Shown here in pieces: positions 51,570-63,390 of a stretch of 64,000 nucleotides of DNA. The DNA is from Acanthaster planci. Lineage: Eukaryota > Echinodermata > Asteroidea > Valvatida > Acanthasteridae. A program made the translations under genes and the position numbers. Under the pieces are notes generated by a model. It did not search any database. It saw only the letters and a list, made by a program, of their open reading frames with translations, and was not told where the DNA came from. Position 1 is the stretch's first letter. Each line of letters starts with the position of its first letter. The stretch is from assembly GCF_001949145.1 (NCBI RefSeq), contig NW_019091540.1:413987-477986 (forward strand), written 5' to 3'.

Positions 51570-51835
51570 TCCACGGAGCGTCTTGCCGGCACGACACAAC
51601 GCATTATGTATGTACAAACGTAATGGTAAGAAGGCCACGGCGTGACGAGTCGCGGCGTAGCCAGGATTCTTGGGGGGGGGGCTTCACACTAAAGGAGGGT
51701 GACTGGGGGAGACGAATTTTTGTGGGGGGCGTGTGCCCCCCTCACGCCCCCCCCCCGTCACGCCGCTGGTGACGCAACGGCACGGTGCCAGGGAGCCCCT
51801 GTGCCTTCGCGTTGTGTAGTTGCGTCGCCTAGAGG
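51570..51835 (+). repeat. CGTCG-rich interspersed repeat, copy 2 (interrupted)
   Basis: It shares GGCACGAC, TACAAACGTAATGG, AAGAAGGC, GGGAGCC and GTGTAGTTGCGTCGCCT in order with the reverse complement of 50030-50180. An extra segment of about 125 bp (51643-51768) splits it. Confidence 0.75.
51643..51768. mobile_element. Insertion nested in the CGTCG-rich repeat
   Basis: CGCGGCGTAGCCAGGATTCTTGG, a G-run, an AATTTTTGTGGGGGGCGTG core, a C-run and CGTCACGCCGCTGG. The ends are imperfect inverted repeats (GCGGCGT / ACGCCGC) and the G-run pairs with the C-run. It is absent from the 50.1-kb copy, so it inserted later. Confidence 0.65.
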
Positions 51836-51944
51836 TGCATTTATTTTATTTTATACATTTTGCCATAAATGTCACGGGTCGTGGAAAGGTCAAGACCCAT
51901 ATTCAAGCCACTCCCCCGTAAAATACTAATATAAATTTATTATT

Positions 51945-52225
51945 ACCAAAAATGGGTCACTTGGGAGATATATTACCGTAGGAACGTGCACACATTTTTC
52001 AAACTTTACCGTCCCATAATTCAATACTCCCTGATCCGATCTTAACCAAACTTTGCATGTTTTCCTTTCAGACCCTAATCTATCATCTCTCAAAATATGG
52101 ACAAAAAATTTTCCTCCTTTTGGTAGTTGGAGCATTAGGGAGACATTGTGTGTCCCTAATGACCGATGTCTCTCTTATGTTGAAAAATTTACCACAAAAG
52201 TCTCCCAAGTGACCTATTTGGAAAT
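51945..52225. mobile_element. Foldback element with 25-bp inverted ends (MITE-like)
   Basis: CAAAAATGGGTCACTTGGGAGA near the left end and the reverse complement of TCTCCCAAGTGACCTATTTGG at 52201-52221. 280 bp, AT-rich centre with no protein. Confidence 0.7.
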
Positions 52226-54567
52226 ATTTACATAACAGGATAGAGACCATTTTTTTATAAATCGTGAAACAGTTTCCAGTACTAGTATTTCTTTATCGAA
52301 AAGCCCCAAATTGCGGGCCTATTTTGGAGAGAGGCGGGCGGCTATATTCAGAGATGAGCGCTTAGTTTTACTGCTGTTTTGGGGGTATCTTCCTTGAAAG
52401 GCGAATAAAAAAGATTTTCGTGTCTAACGCCCATGAATTTGAAACCAAAAGTGATCTTCTGGCCACAATCTTCAATTTCCAGTAAAACAAAGGGAGGCCA
52501 ACCTCTTTACGAGAGTCAAGAGGCGGCGCTATTTCGGTCCGATTTGCATTGTTTTCTACGGGTGCGTATTTGGTGTAGTGCAACCCGAGAGAGGCAGAAA
52601 TGCGTACCGTAAATATAATAGTACCGGTACATCATAATGATGGACTGTACCGTCAATGTCGAACTTCTCACCAACTGCACGTTTAAATTGAATTTATGCA
52701 GCAAAGTACATGCATACTGTACATCTTCATGGGTGAGATTTCTCATAGGCAGGAAATTCCCAAATCTCCAGAAATTGTGCAATAGTGGCTAATGCTAGTG
52801 CGCATGCGTGCATATTAAACGCATTTATATATGAATAGCCTCATTCTCAAAATATTATCACTACAAATTTTAAATATAAAAGTCGACCTGTTCAACATAT
52901 CTGGAGCGGTTTATGGCAGGGCACTTTTACTTTTCATGATTTTTGTGCTTGCTAAAATTGGCTCTCCATACGCACACACGAACGTTATCTGATCAAATGC
53001 ATGATCGACTCATTCAACGGCTCACACAACTGAGCTTACCACCGTCCCGCACCCAGTGTAGATGGTTGGCGCCCGGTTAACCGTTGACGAAATCTATCGC
53101 AGACCACTGGCAGATTTGTTACCACACTGAACTGGAAGAAGTAAGTGAAAAACATCTTTTAACAATACTGACTTTGCAAGGAAAGAAAAACTGCGAATCT
53201 AAAAGCCGGTGCCGTAGCTGAAAGTTCAGGCATTTCAGTCACTAGGTCTACTATGACTATCAGAGAGACCGGCTATTCAGCTTTAGCCATTCGAATTTGT
53301 CCGAGCCCTGACCAACGTAGATATTTTAAATGGTTTCTTTCTCCTCTGACGCATTGGGCAAAACTTATCCCCCCAGAAACTTAAACGGGTACCTTATTTT
53401 CTGCAAAGAGCGCCGTTTTTTTTTGTTGGCAGCTTGGCACTTGTGACCGCTGCTACTTATTTACTGTGAAGTGATGATGCGGATAGTTGACAATCACACC
53501 CCAAATTTCCTGTATTCTTCAGCTTCTGTAGGCCTAATGAGATTAATATAATATCCTGGTTAGATTTTTATAAGAACCCGGGTAGGAGAATGGGGTTTGA
53601 CGTAAATAAATCTGAGTATACACGTATTTGCTAAGCAAGGAAACAAACAGTCCGAAGTCAGGTTACCAGCTACGAAACATGTAACATTTTGTATAAAACA
53701 TGGTGACTGACTCCCAGATATATTTACTTTGATAAATAATTTGCTAAGGGTGCACCCCCTCGAATAAATTCCCATAGACACCGGTGATAAATACGTATAC
53801 TTCAAAATTCTTTTTAAAATACTCACAGCTCTCACAGCAGTTCAGGATGCACAGCAAAAAGTGATGATCAACATGTCTTCCATTTTCTTTAAAATTTCAG
53901 TTTTTTTGTGGGTTGACCAATGACTTTTTGAGAAATTCTCACCCATAGCAGGCGACCCCTAAAACGAAGGATATTCCCAAACTAGGAAAGTATAGCCTTT
54001 TTGAAAAAGCATCCCTCCTCAAAATGGCTAAATACTGCCACTTCCAGACTTGATTGCATCCAAATTGCTCAGAATTGGAAGCCTCAAGTCCAGACCAGAG
54101 GTTCAGTGGCGTCTGCTGCAATCCCCCAATTCCATGGCTCTCAGAACCTTCTAATATAGAGTATTATTGGGTGTATACATTTTATTAACGAGCTTAGTGG
54201 ACAGATTTCTGGTCTAGTTTTTACGTGGGTACCCCTATAGGCAGTTCTCAATCTACTCCCTATTTCATGCATTTCAGAGAAGGCGAGCCGCGGCTAGAGA
54301 TCCTGGGTATTCCCCGGAAAAAATGTTCAAACCCTTCTGCAACCTGAGAATAAATGTAGGACATTTGAGTCGAATTATGATTTCTTTAGTCGGTTAACGA
54401 AGGGAGGGAAGTTGTTGAACCCCCTGTCCCCAATCCGTTACTGTTATTCATGTTGAACAGTTGACTTTACTGTATGTTATTGATTTTATCATTTAACAGA
54501 GAAGTGTGGCTCTTGTCGTTTTTGCGGGCTAATGGTCTAACTACACGTTAGAAAAAACTTCACTGAG

Positions 54568-54575
54568 TGACGTCA
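54568..54575. promoter_or_regulatory. Perfect CRE-like palindrome TGACGTCA
   Basis: A full CREB/ATF consensus (TGACGTCA) lies 2 kb upstream of the SNTX-GTPase start, in the non-coding interval that should contain its 5' exon and promoter. It is one 8-bp match in 64 kb, so chance is quite possible. Confidence 0.3.
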
Positions 54576-55596
54576 CACACCAAATTTCTCAGCGCGAAAA
54601 GCCATGGGAAAAACCCTGGCTTAGCAATTGCTGGGGCGTCACATTTTGCTATCCATCGCGCTCACTACGGAGCGTACATGCGGACAAGGAAAAAGTCAGA
54701 AAAGAATATTATTCACTAGCTCAAAATATCCAGTTCTTTTCATTTTTGTTCAAACTTTGTTTGCCTCAGAAGTGGAAAATAATAATTTAAAAGCCAATAA
54801 ACGACGCAGTCACACACGTTATAAAGTGAAATGATGCCAGACAGACTGCGTATAACCGTTTATTTTTCTGCAATGAGTTTATCATGAGTTGACGTTACTG
54901 GAAAAAAAGCTGTCTTTGGCAAGTTTGTGTAGTCGATATATGCGGTAAATTATGTCAAGACCTTTGTGCGTTAAACGTTGTTACTGAATGATAAAGGGCG
55001 CACCTCCCTGCAGAATTAATCGTAGCTTACCCACGCGAGGTTAATTTGTAACGAACTATACACGCGAAAAGCTGCATCTGTATCCTCTACACGACCCCTT
55101 ATGTCAGATAAAAATTGCTCAGACGGGGAAATCCCGTCCACACTATACCACTTCCAACAAAGAGGAAGTTCATCACGGCGACAATGGCGTCAAATAGTCG
55201 GCCATGCTTTTCTTTTTGGCGGTTGAAGTTACACAGAGCGGGAGGTGTTTGTTTGCTTGGTTTTTTTTTTTTACGTGCTGGGGAAAGTCGAGTGAAATAA
55301 ATGCTATGATCGTGGCTCCGGAGAAATATGTGTATTTTTTTTCAGAGAGCGCCTAGTCCGAAATTTTTAACAAGGGAAGTTTCCACGGGACGTGAAGGCT
55401 AGTTCCTCTCAACGCTGGCAGTAAAACCATTTTCCCATAAGAAAGTAATACAGTGTATTGTCAGAAGGTTGTGTAATAAAAACTAAATGGGCGAGGAGGA
55501 AGCACCTGCCATGTCATAGCTGGTTCCTGCAGCCCTTACAGAGAGCGCTGAGAATTGACTCATGCATGGGGCAATTTTCGTCAAGCAGTGGAAAAG

Positions 55597-55626
55597 CAAA
55601 AAAAAAAAACAACAACAACAACAACC
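55597..55626. repeat. Poly(A) and (CAA)n run
   Basis: A-run followed by CAA units. It could be the tail of a decayed retroelement, but no element body is recognisable next to it. Confidence 0.85.
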
Positions 55627-56518
55627 TGTTGGAGTTTGCCAGAGTTGCCCATTGATTCACTTCACGGTTTCAATCACAGTGTTTTCTTTCTAATCCAGAT
55701 CTGCAGAATCCAACTGATTCTTCCTGTTCCTTTCTGACGTAAATCCCATGACTATTGGATGAACTTTGAATATGGTAGGTCTGAATTTAGAGTAAGGCTG
55801 CGTCTTTGAAGGGCTTCATTTCAATATGTAAATTAAGAGAATTATCAATTGTAATTAATTAACTGTCTTTATTCTGTTTTAGTCTTATGGTTAAAACGTC
55901 TCATACTTTGTGTTACGTTTCTAATCGAACATTGTAGAGAATGAATATGGCACATTTATCCGTATTTTTATAATGAGGACAAAATTAATTTGAATGCGAA
56001 TTTTAACTACCCTGAGGCGCTTAAGATATAAATAAATTTGAGACTAGGAGAAGGATGAGATTTTTAAATTAAACACGACCCATTGTAAAAGCTGGCATGA
56101 TGTTAAAGAATACGTTATATTAGTATCTATAACGTTCAGATAAAACCTGTTAAATAATTTTTCTTCCAGTTTTGGTTGCCAACAATTATTGCTGATAACT
56201 GCGAAGTTCACCAGACTTGTTGATTAAACATCAGGTAACGATTTTAGAAATATATTGTCATAAACGATAAATTTTCGCATCTACATTACGGAAAAACTTA
56301 CAGGAACTTAATGAATAAGTATTTACATCCCCCAACACTAGGCGATTTCCAACGGACACAAGGGTTCGAATTTCATTAGACATTCATGGGGGCATCCCAC
56401 CTTTCTGGTGACCAAAAAGTCGTCCGTTCCTTCCATTTTCGAAATTCTATTGTTTTTCACAGACAGACTATGTAAATAAGGGTTATTTTGTGGTCTATTT
56501 CTTGATTTTGTTTATGTT

Positions 56519-56520
56519 AG
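56519..56520 (+). other. Probable 3' splice acceptor upstream of the SNTX-GTPase start
   Basis: A T-rich tract (about 56490-56517) ends in TTAG at 56520, 50 bases before the chosen start codon. This fits a non-coding 5' exon further upstream, spliced to one exon that carries the whole reading frame. The upstream exon was not identified. Confidence 0.45.
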
Positions 56521-56570
56521 ACACCACCTACGGTTTGTTGAGAGCGTCTCACAGTCTTCCTGACAGTATT

Positions 56571-59500
56571 ATGGAGGGCACGTTGGAGGTACCATCCCTT
56601 GGAAGACGGATGTGCCTTGGCACGCTCTACGATTGCCGCAATCACCAGATCATCTCGCCTGGCGAGACACTCTGGGATCAGGAGACCATGAAATCTCAGA
56701 GGAAGGTCAGTGAAAAGACCAGTCACAAAGTGACCCTTATTTCATCCGATGATTTCAACGGAAAATCAAAGGCTCTAGAAATAGACGAGTCACTGAGAGC
56801 GAGCATTCTCGCCGATTTGGTGCAAACGACAGGATCGGCAAGGTTTTTGAATGACCAGCAGCCGCCAAGGGATACATGTCGCCTTACAGTGCTCTCCAAA
56901 GCCACGAGCACGTTCGAACAGCTGTCCGTGAGTCAACTAGGCAGCTGCAAAATTCAGAATTCGGATGTGTTCACTGAAGGGAAGGCAACTCATGTAGTGG
57001 TCGGCATTTTGTACGGTGCGAACACTTTCTTTCTCTTCAATAAAACTTGTGGGGAAGAAGCACAAAATGACTGTTTGAAATCACTCATTCGCTTGGTAGA
57101 AAAATTTAGTCCTGTTCCGGATGAGGGGGGGAATGCTTTTGATCCAAATGATGCAAACAAGGTATTGTGTAAGGTTCATTGTGATTTGAACGTCGATAGT
57201 TCATCCTTAGACTACAAAGCTGCCGTAAAGTTATTGACGGGGTTGCCTGATATGCTGAAAGAAAATGCAGTTCCAATAAAGTTTATTCTGTATCCACTGT
57301 ACAAGATCGATTCAAGAGCAGCCAGGGTGTGCAAAGTTGTTAGCAATGGTCTTCTTTCGCAAGCACAGGAGTTCGTAGAGGGTTTAGTGCGCTGCTCCGC
57401 GCGCGCGAGCGAAATGGCAGCTGATCCACTGTGCGTGAGTTTCCCACAGTTTGCGGAGAAGTTTACGTGTTTCATACAGTTGCTCAATGAGTGTAAAGCG
57501 AATTTCCAAAAGGAGTTGGCGCGTGTGCTGCCTTTAATCCAAGGGGGTAGTGATGGGGAAAGCGTGTTGAAGGAAATGCTGCAGAATGAGGTAAGTTTGT
57601 CTCCCTTCAAGCTGACTGAGCTCGATGCCTGGTTGAAAAGCAAGCGAAAAGAGTTGAGTGCGGTGAGATTGTACATCAAGTTTCTGCCTGATGAGGTAGA
57701 AACCATTAAGTCGCAGGAAAGCTTGGATGACATCTTAATGGACCCAAGCGTGGATAATGTAGTTTACCTGACCTTTCGACTGGCAGGAAAGGAGGAAGGA
57801 TATCTTAGCGCCCTCTCTCAGTACCTTGCCACGAAAAAGGAAGCCCNTCTACAGCATTCACCAGTGGTGTGACGATGACTCTGTCATGAAGTTTTTGAGG
57901 AGCAAGGCGAAGCTTTTCGCTGACTTCTTTCAGAGTAACCGTCAGTCAACATGCACAAAGTTCATTGTGACAGGATTTCCTGTTGGCTCTTCGGTTCAAG
58001 AGGAGACTAAAGCTGGTGGCACAGTCTTACTGTACGAGCAAGGTGCGCTTACTCAAGAAGACTTTGAGCCACCAAGTAAGCCTACAAAGCCACAATGCAC
58101 CGTCGTCGATCACAATACCGTTAATGTCTCGTGGTCTCCGCCTCAGCATGGTGGGAACTGTGTGCAGAGGTACATTGTAAAATTCAAGAGGTTTCGTGAG
58201 AAGAACCCAGATGGAATCTACGATGAAGTGTACACAGAACAGGCGGATACTTGTGTCAGCATCAAGGATTTGGAACCCAATGAAACCCTCGAGCTCTGGG
58301 TCGCAGCGATCTGTGAAGTCGGCGTCAGTCCTGCAAGTGACAGTAGTGGAAAAGTCACTACTCTCCCAGCTAGTCCTCCGGGGAAGCCAGAAGCGTGCTC
58401 AGCATCAGCATCTAGCATTACCCTGGAGTGGAAACAACCAGCCCAATCAGGCAAACAAATCTCTATCCGAAGCTACACCATCGCATACGGGATTGTTGTT
58501 AAAGGGGCAGTCAACGATTGGCAATCAGAGATAGACACTGGAAGTTCCGAGACACGATTCATCGTACGTAAGCTCGACCCCAATACCTCCTACATGTTTC
58601 AGGTGGTTGCTATTTACGACTCGGGCGTGACTAGTCTCCCCAGTGACACCAGCGATGCCTGCAGTACTGATCCAGTTAGCCAACCGGGCAAGCCGGAGTG
58701 TAGCGATGTTACAGCGTCAAGCGTCACTATGAAATGGACAGACCCATCCAAAATAGGAAAAGGCGTGAAACTACGTGAATATTTCATAGAATACGCCGAG
58801 GTTGATAAGCAACACGGCCAATCAACAGGATATAACAGGGAGAATGCCTTGACCACTGGTCTGCATCACACGCTGGCAGATTTAATGCCAAACACGACTT
58901 ACAGTTCTCATGTAACATTTGTCTGTGAGAGTGGCCATATGGCAGCAAGCGAACCCAGCGATCTCTTTACGACGCTTCCTGCTGGCCCACCAACCAATGT
59001 AGCAGTCAATCAGATATCAGCGACAAACATCGAGCTCACTTGGTCGGGTCCCACATTGATCAGTCAAGAAAAAGCTATAAGGTACTACCAGATCGGATAC
59101 CAATTTTGTGACCCCAATGGTACCGTGGAGAGGGAAGTGAATACCAAAGACCCCTCCTGCACATTTACGATCAACGAAGCAGCACCCGAAATGTTGTTCA
59201 AAATACGGGTGACTGCCGTCTGTGGTGAGGATGAAACACTAGGCGAACATAGCAGCGTTGTTCTCTTCACCACCCGCAAGCTTCTAAAGCATGATATCCG
59301 AGTTAATGCAAAAGTTTTGCAACGAGGGAATCCCAAGAACAAAAAGCCATGCGTCTTGAAATTCCCATTACAAAAAGTGTGTCTAAAAGATCATAGCCAC
59401 AGTTTCAGGTTTGGTGAGCCACCAAAATTGTCCGGTGTACAGCATAAAGTAATCATGTTGGTAGGTGTAACTGGCTCCGGCAAGAGCACCCTCATCAACG

Positions 59501-60975
59501 GGATGATAAATTACATCCTCGATGTTGAACGGAGTGACGACTTCCGCTTCAAGATAGTCGATGTAGATGAAGCCAGAGGGTCTTCCCAAGCCCACAGTCA
59601 GACTCAGGTACTCACATCCTATACCGTTTACCGCAACCATTTTCTCAGCCTGCCATACACTCTGACTGTAATTGACACACCGGGCTTTGGGGACACGCGA
59701 GGTATTGAAAGAGATAAAGTCATCCTTGAGCAAATACGGGAGTTCTTTTCGGACTCTGAATCCCATGGGATTGACCATATTGACGCTATTGGGTTCGTCG
59801 TTCAGGCATCACAGCCTCGGTTGACTCCAACTCAGAAGTATGTGTTTGACTCCATACTGTCAGTGTTCGGAAAGGATATTTCAGAAAACATACTTTTGCT
59901 TGTTACATTCGCCGATTCAAATCCTCCTCCCGTTTTGGACGCAGTTGAGGAGGCTGAAATCCCCTTCAATGGGAGCATATTCAAATTCAACAACTCCGCT
60001 CTTTTCGCAGGGTTAAGCAATAACAAGAGCCGCAAAATGAAAGAAGGCAAGAAAAATTCTGGGATTGACGACATGTTTTGGATTATGGGTAAGGAAAGCT
60101 TCGAAGATTTCTTCAGTGACATCCAGGGTCTGGAAGCTCGAAGTCTTGTCTTGACGAAAGCAGTCTTGGACGAACGAAAACGTCTCGAAGTAGCAGTGCA
60201 GGGTCTCCAACCTCAAATGCGCATGGGCTTCTGCAAGCTTGAAGAACTTCGAAGGGAGCATCAGCTTCTTGAGCAGCATGAAGCTGACATAGAGGCAAAC
60301 AAGGAATTCAAAATGGAGGTTGAGGTTCCAAAATGCAAGAAGATTGACATCACTGGAAACTACATCACCAACTGCAACAAGTGCCATTTCACGTGCCACT
60401 ATCCGTGTTACATAGCAGATGACGCAAAGAAGGCGGAATGTGCTGCTATGGATGAGGGGGTATGCCAAGCGTGTCCAGGTAAATGTCCGTGGGATGTGCA
60501 TTTTAACCAACAGTACAGGTTCGAGTATTACACCGAGAAAGAAACGAGAACCTACGAAGAGATAGAAGCAAGGTACAAAGATGCCACAGGAAAGAAGATG
60601 ACAGTGGAACAGGTAATCCAAAACCACACCGATGAGTTCAATGCAGTGCGGTGTAGAGTTTTTGCCCTGATAGGTGAGTCTCACAAAAGTGTAATGCGTT
60701 TGGAGGAAATAGCACTCAAGCCAAACCCACTGAGTGCTGTGGAGTACGTGGATATCTTGATAGAGAGTGAGAAAAACAGTGGCAAGCCTGGCTGGCAAGA
60801 CCGAGTGTCTGCGCTACAGGATTTGCGAAAACAGGCAGACATCATTAGCAAGGTCAAACACGCTGACTATGACCCCTTCGAAAGGTTTACCAAGGATCTG
60901 AATTCTATATCTTTCAAGACGTCTAAGCACGAAAAGAAAACCGGCTGGTTCTCATGGTTTGGCAAAAAACCGTGA
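56571..60975 (+). CDS. SNTX/MACPF - FN3x4 - AIG1-like GTPase multidomain protein
   Basis: One large coding exon of about 1,467 residues, interrupted only by a frame change at the single N (57847). Order of parts: (1) 56571 to about 57310, SNTX-family N-terminus (MACPF/CDC-like fold in stonustoxin), opening with a Pro-Ser-Leu-Gly-Arg/LGTLYD motif and containing ATHVVVGILYGAN; (2) about 57350-57640, a helical stretch like the family's FAT region; (3) about 57640-58050, the thioredoxin-like region; (4) four FN3 domains, about 58073-58377, 58381-58665, 58681-58975 and 58981-59275; (5) a P-loop GTPase, with G1 GVTGSGKS at 59464, G3 DTPG at 59674 and a TFAD G4-like motif at 59905; (6) a coiled coil, about 60150-60310; (7) a Cys/His-rich module, 60334-60510; (8) a basic-aromatic C-terminus. 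I start at ATG 56571 because the conserved N-terminus begins there; a splice acceptor lies 50 bases upstream, and the in-frame ATG at 56490 falls in its pyrimidine tract. No signal peptide is visible, so the protein is probably cytosolic. Vertebrate venom SNTX proteins end in PRY-SPRY instead; many animal relatives are not toxins. Function unknown; toxicity should not be assumed. Confidence 0.88.
57847..57847. other. Ambiguous base (N) at a reading-frame change
   Basis: This is the only non-ACGT base I noticed in the window. The coding frame of the gene at 56571-60975 changes by one base exactly here, inside the thioredoxin-like region, while family similarity continues on both sides. The simplest reading is a consensus or assembly fault at this position rather than a real break. 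A true frameshift allele is the alternative. Confidence 0.9.
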
Positions 60976-61239
60976 AAAACTCTGGCATCATTCTACTTGA
61001 ATGTAACGACAAACTGTGACTTGGGCCAGTCCGTATGGCTTGGTAATACATCTTCATCAGTCACAAGTAATTTTTTGGAATCGACAGGCAAACACTATCA
61101 AAACCGATTCCTTCTGTTACAAGAAAAGTAAATCAAAAGTAAAAACATGCTGCAGGAACATAAATATAAGCTGTAGCCTTCCTCATTTTGGGAGGTTGTA
61201 AACTTGAGTATAATGATTCACAAAATAGAAAAACGTGGT

Positions 61240-61245
61240 AATAAA
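61240..61245 (+). terminator. Polyadenylation signal AATAAA, 265 bases after the stop
   Basis: This is the first canonical AATAAA after the TGA at 60973-60975 and the most likely 3' end signal of the SNTX-FN3-GTPase mRNA. A second AATAAA at 62082-62087 could give a longer 3' UTR. Confidence 0.5.
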
Positions 61246-63100
61246 GATCATACAATGAATTTTCGAAGGTTTGTGGTTCAATGGCTTCTGGCGTAAGCAA
61301 GTGTCAAGAAGGAATGCTCGCGAAACATTAAATAATGCTGTATTCTTTGAAATGAAACTCACGAAGTTCTTCCCGAAATGCTATGGAAAGTAGTTGGGGA
61401 ACCACTTTCAAACAATGGCGAAACTTTAACACGATAAACACTATACAGTGGATCAGCTAAACATTGGAAAAGGCCAAAAAAACGTAGTAAAATTTATGTG
61501 CTCCATTTAAGTTTTGATCGAGAGAGGGATTGATCTTGCTAAAAGTGGTTTTGGAGGTGCCCACTTCACTACTTAAAGCTGTTTAACAATTAGGCTATTG
61601 GCATTTAAGTTAAGTTGAAAACATCAAACTGCATTGTTCAAAGAGAAACTACATTTTGTTTCAGCACTATCTGGTGCGTGACTTTGCGGGACTTTGTAAT
61701 AGATGTATACTATAGGTGTGTAAGAGGACCTAAAGCCATTAGATTTGTTTTTTATTGTAGTTTGCTGTTATACTTGTGTATATCGAAGAGCTCTATAATT
61801 GTATTATATTAGTCAGAGGCAACACTAAAAGATGGTTGGCTTGTGTATGTTGCATTTTTTCTAAGAGGAGCATGGAAGACATCGGCAATTTTGTTGGAAC
61901 CGTGATCACGCTTCAGAAGAGCTTTCCTTTGGATACTTTGAGAAGTTTAACTATGATGGACAATCTTGTGGATGGGAGCTAGTTATTCTGTTTTACTAAT
62001 CCTTGAGAAAATAGAATACGACTATTCTATTAAACCTGGACTCCTGGATCTGCTCCACAAGGTTTTCTTTTATACATATAAAATAAATTGTCTGTTTTTC
62101 TTCCAAACCATCTGAATACCACGCACTTAAAGATTTTTATTCGGTATGCTTATTTTATATCAAAACATCCGCTACAATTTCAAGTATGAGTGTACCGAGA
62201 TATAGTAGATTAAAAAAGACACCATTGTTGCAAAACACCTTCAGAGGAAATATAATAGACATATTGCCCGCTTTTACAATTTCACACGATTATGTGCGAG
62301 GTTCTTATGTCTGTACCATTTGGAAAATTAACCATTCTGCCTGCAGAGATGTTTTTGTTTGGATTGTAAATTTGTTGGAGTGATTCTGACGTGTGCAAGT
62401 CACAAAGCATGTAATAGAAACACAGAATTATTCCCTAACAAAGCTTCAGCCAATACTGTGTCGAACAGCGGGAAACATTGAACACTGAGCTATTAAGATA
62501 GATAAATGACTTTTTTACTTCGTTGCCATGAGTTGCATACAGTTTTTCCTTGAATGAAATTTTTCTTGTAGATTTCCTATTTTACGTTTTTAGTTCCGAT
62601 TTAACAAGACAATGCAAACATTTAGAACTATAGTTTACAAGGGTAGATGTAGGCCTATTCAAGGGTGTAGTTTAAGTGTGTAGTTGTGTAAGATGTGATA
62701 GATTGTAGCAGTTCATACTTCTGTAGTATCATGTACGCTCTAACTCGAGAATATTTAAAATCAAATCATTGTCTGGAGACAAAAATACGAAAATACGAGA
62801 TTGCTCGGGGGTCATTCTTCTCTAAGACTGACCAAAAATTGAATGCGCTTCTATTCACTCTAAGTATCTGAAAATGTAATTCAAGTACTATATCCAATCC
62901 ACTTTTGGCAGTAAATGATGATAGCGTGGCTAAACATGTCAAGAATAGGACATAGATTGTTTACTGTTTTCATATTCAGTATAAATTAACATTACATGTG
63001 ACACCCCTAGAGTTGACCTAACCTGAGGGACATACCTTTGGTAGCTTAGACACGGATATAGACACACTTTTTGCTGCAATTTTGTTTTGCCTGTACACTT
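61246..63100. other. Non-coding interval downstream of the SNTX-GTPase gene
   Basis: AT-rich, with no TACATG clusters and no supported exon. It may include a long 3' UTR if the second AATAAA (62082) is used. Confidence 0.5.
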
Positions 63101-63176
63101 TTTACATTTATTTATAAAAGAAAACGAACACGGCTTTTAATATCTTCTTTCTTACATGGACAAATTTAAATACAAT

Positions 63177-63390
63177 TTAAATGAAGTGAAGAGCCTCAAT
63201 GCCCCGCCACTGTGTTACATCCACCATCTTGTCCTCACTTCCTTGTACTCGGCTTCTGTGGCCTGTGGCTGACTCCCTGTAGGTTTCCGTGTCCCACTGC
63301 CGCGGTCCAACCCTTCCGTCGCCACTGGTCGACCGACCCCCTCTTTCTTTCAACCAGGAGCTGGGCATTTCCTGTCTTTCCATATCTCAG
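63177..63390 (-). other. Possible 3'-terminal exon of an unknown minus-strand gene
   Basis: A GC-rich island (63195-63490) stands out from the AT-rich surroundings. On the minus strand it is open for 68 codons from a stop near 63390 to TAA at 63177, and an AATAAA signal (plus-strand TTTATT, about 63110) lies about 70 bases further. I recognise no protein family. It could equally be a decayed element. Confidence 0.2.

Larger units (their letters stand above)
52226..56518. other. Upstream region of the SNTX-GTPase gene
   Basis: Expected to contain its promoter and a non-coding first exon. Seen: TGACGTCA at 54568 and the CAA run at 55.6 kb. I cannot place a transcription start. Confidence 0.5.

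Noticed and set aside
60013..60798. 261-codon open frame on the minus strand
   Set aside because: It lies antisense to the GTPase and Cys-rich part of the plus-strand gene, whose family motifs are clear. It shows no family features of its own.
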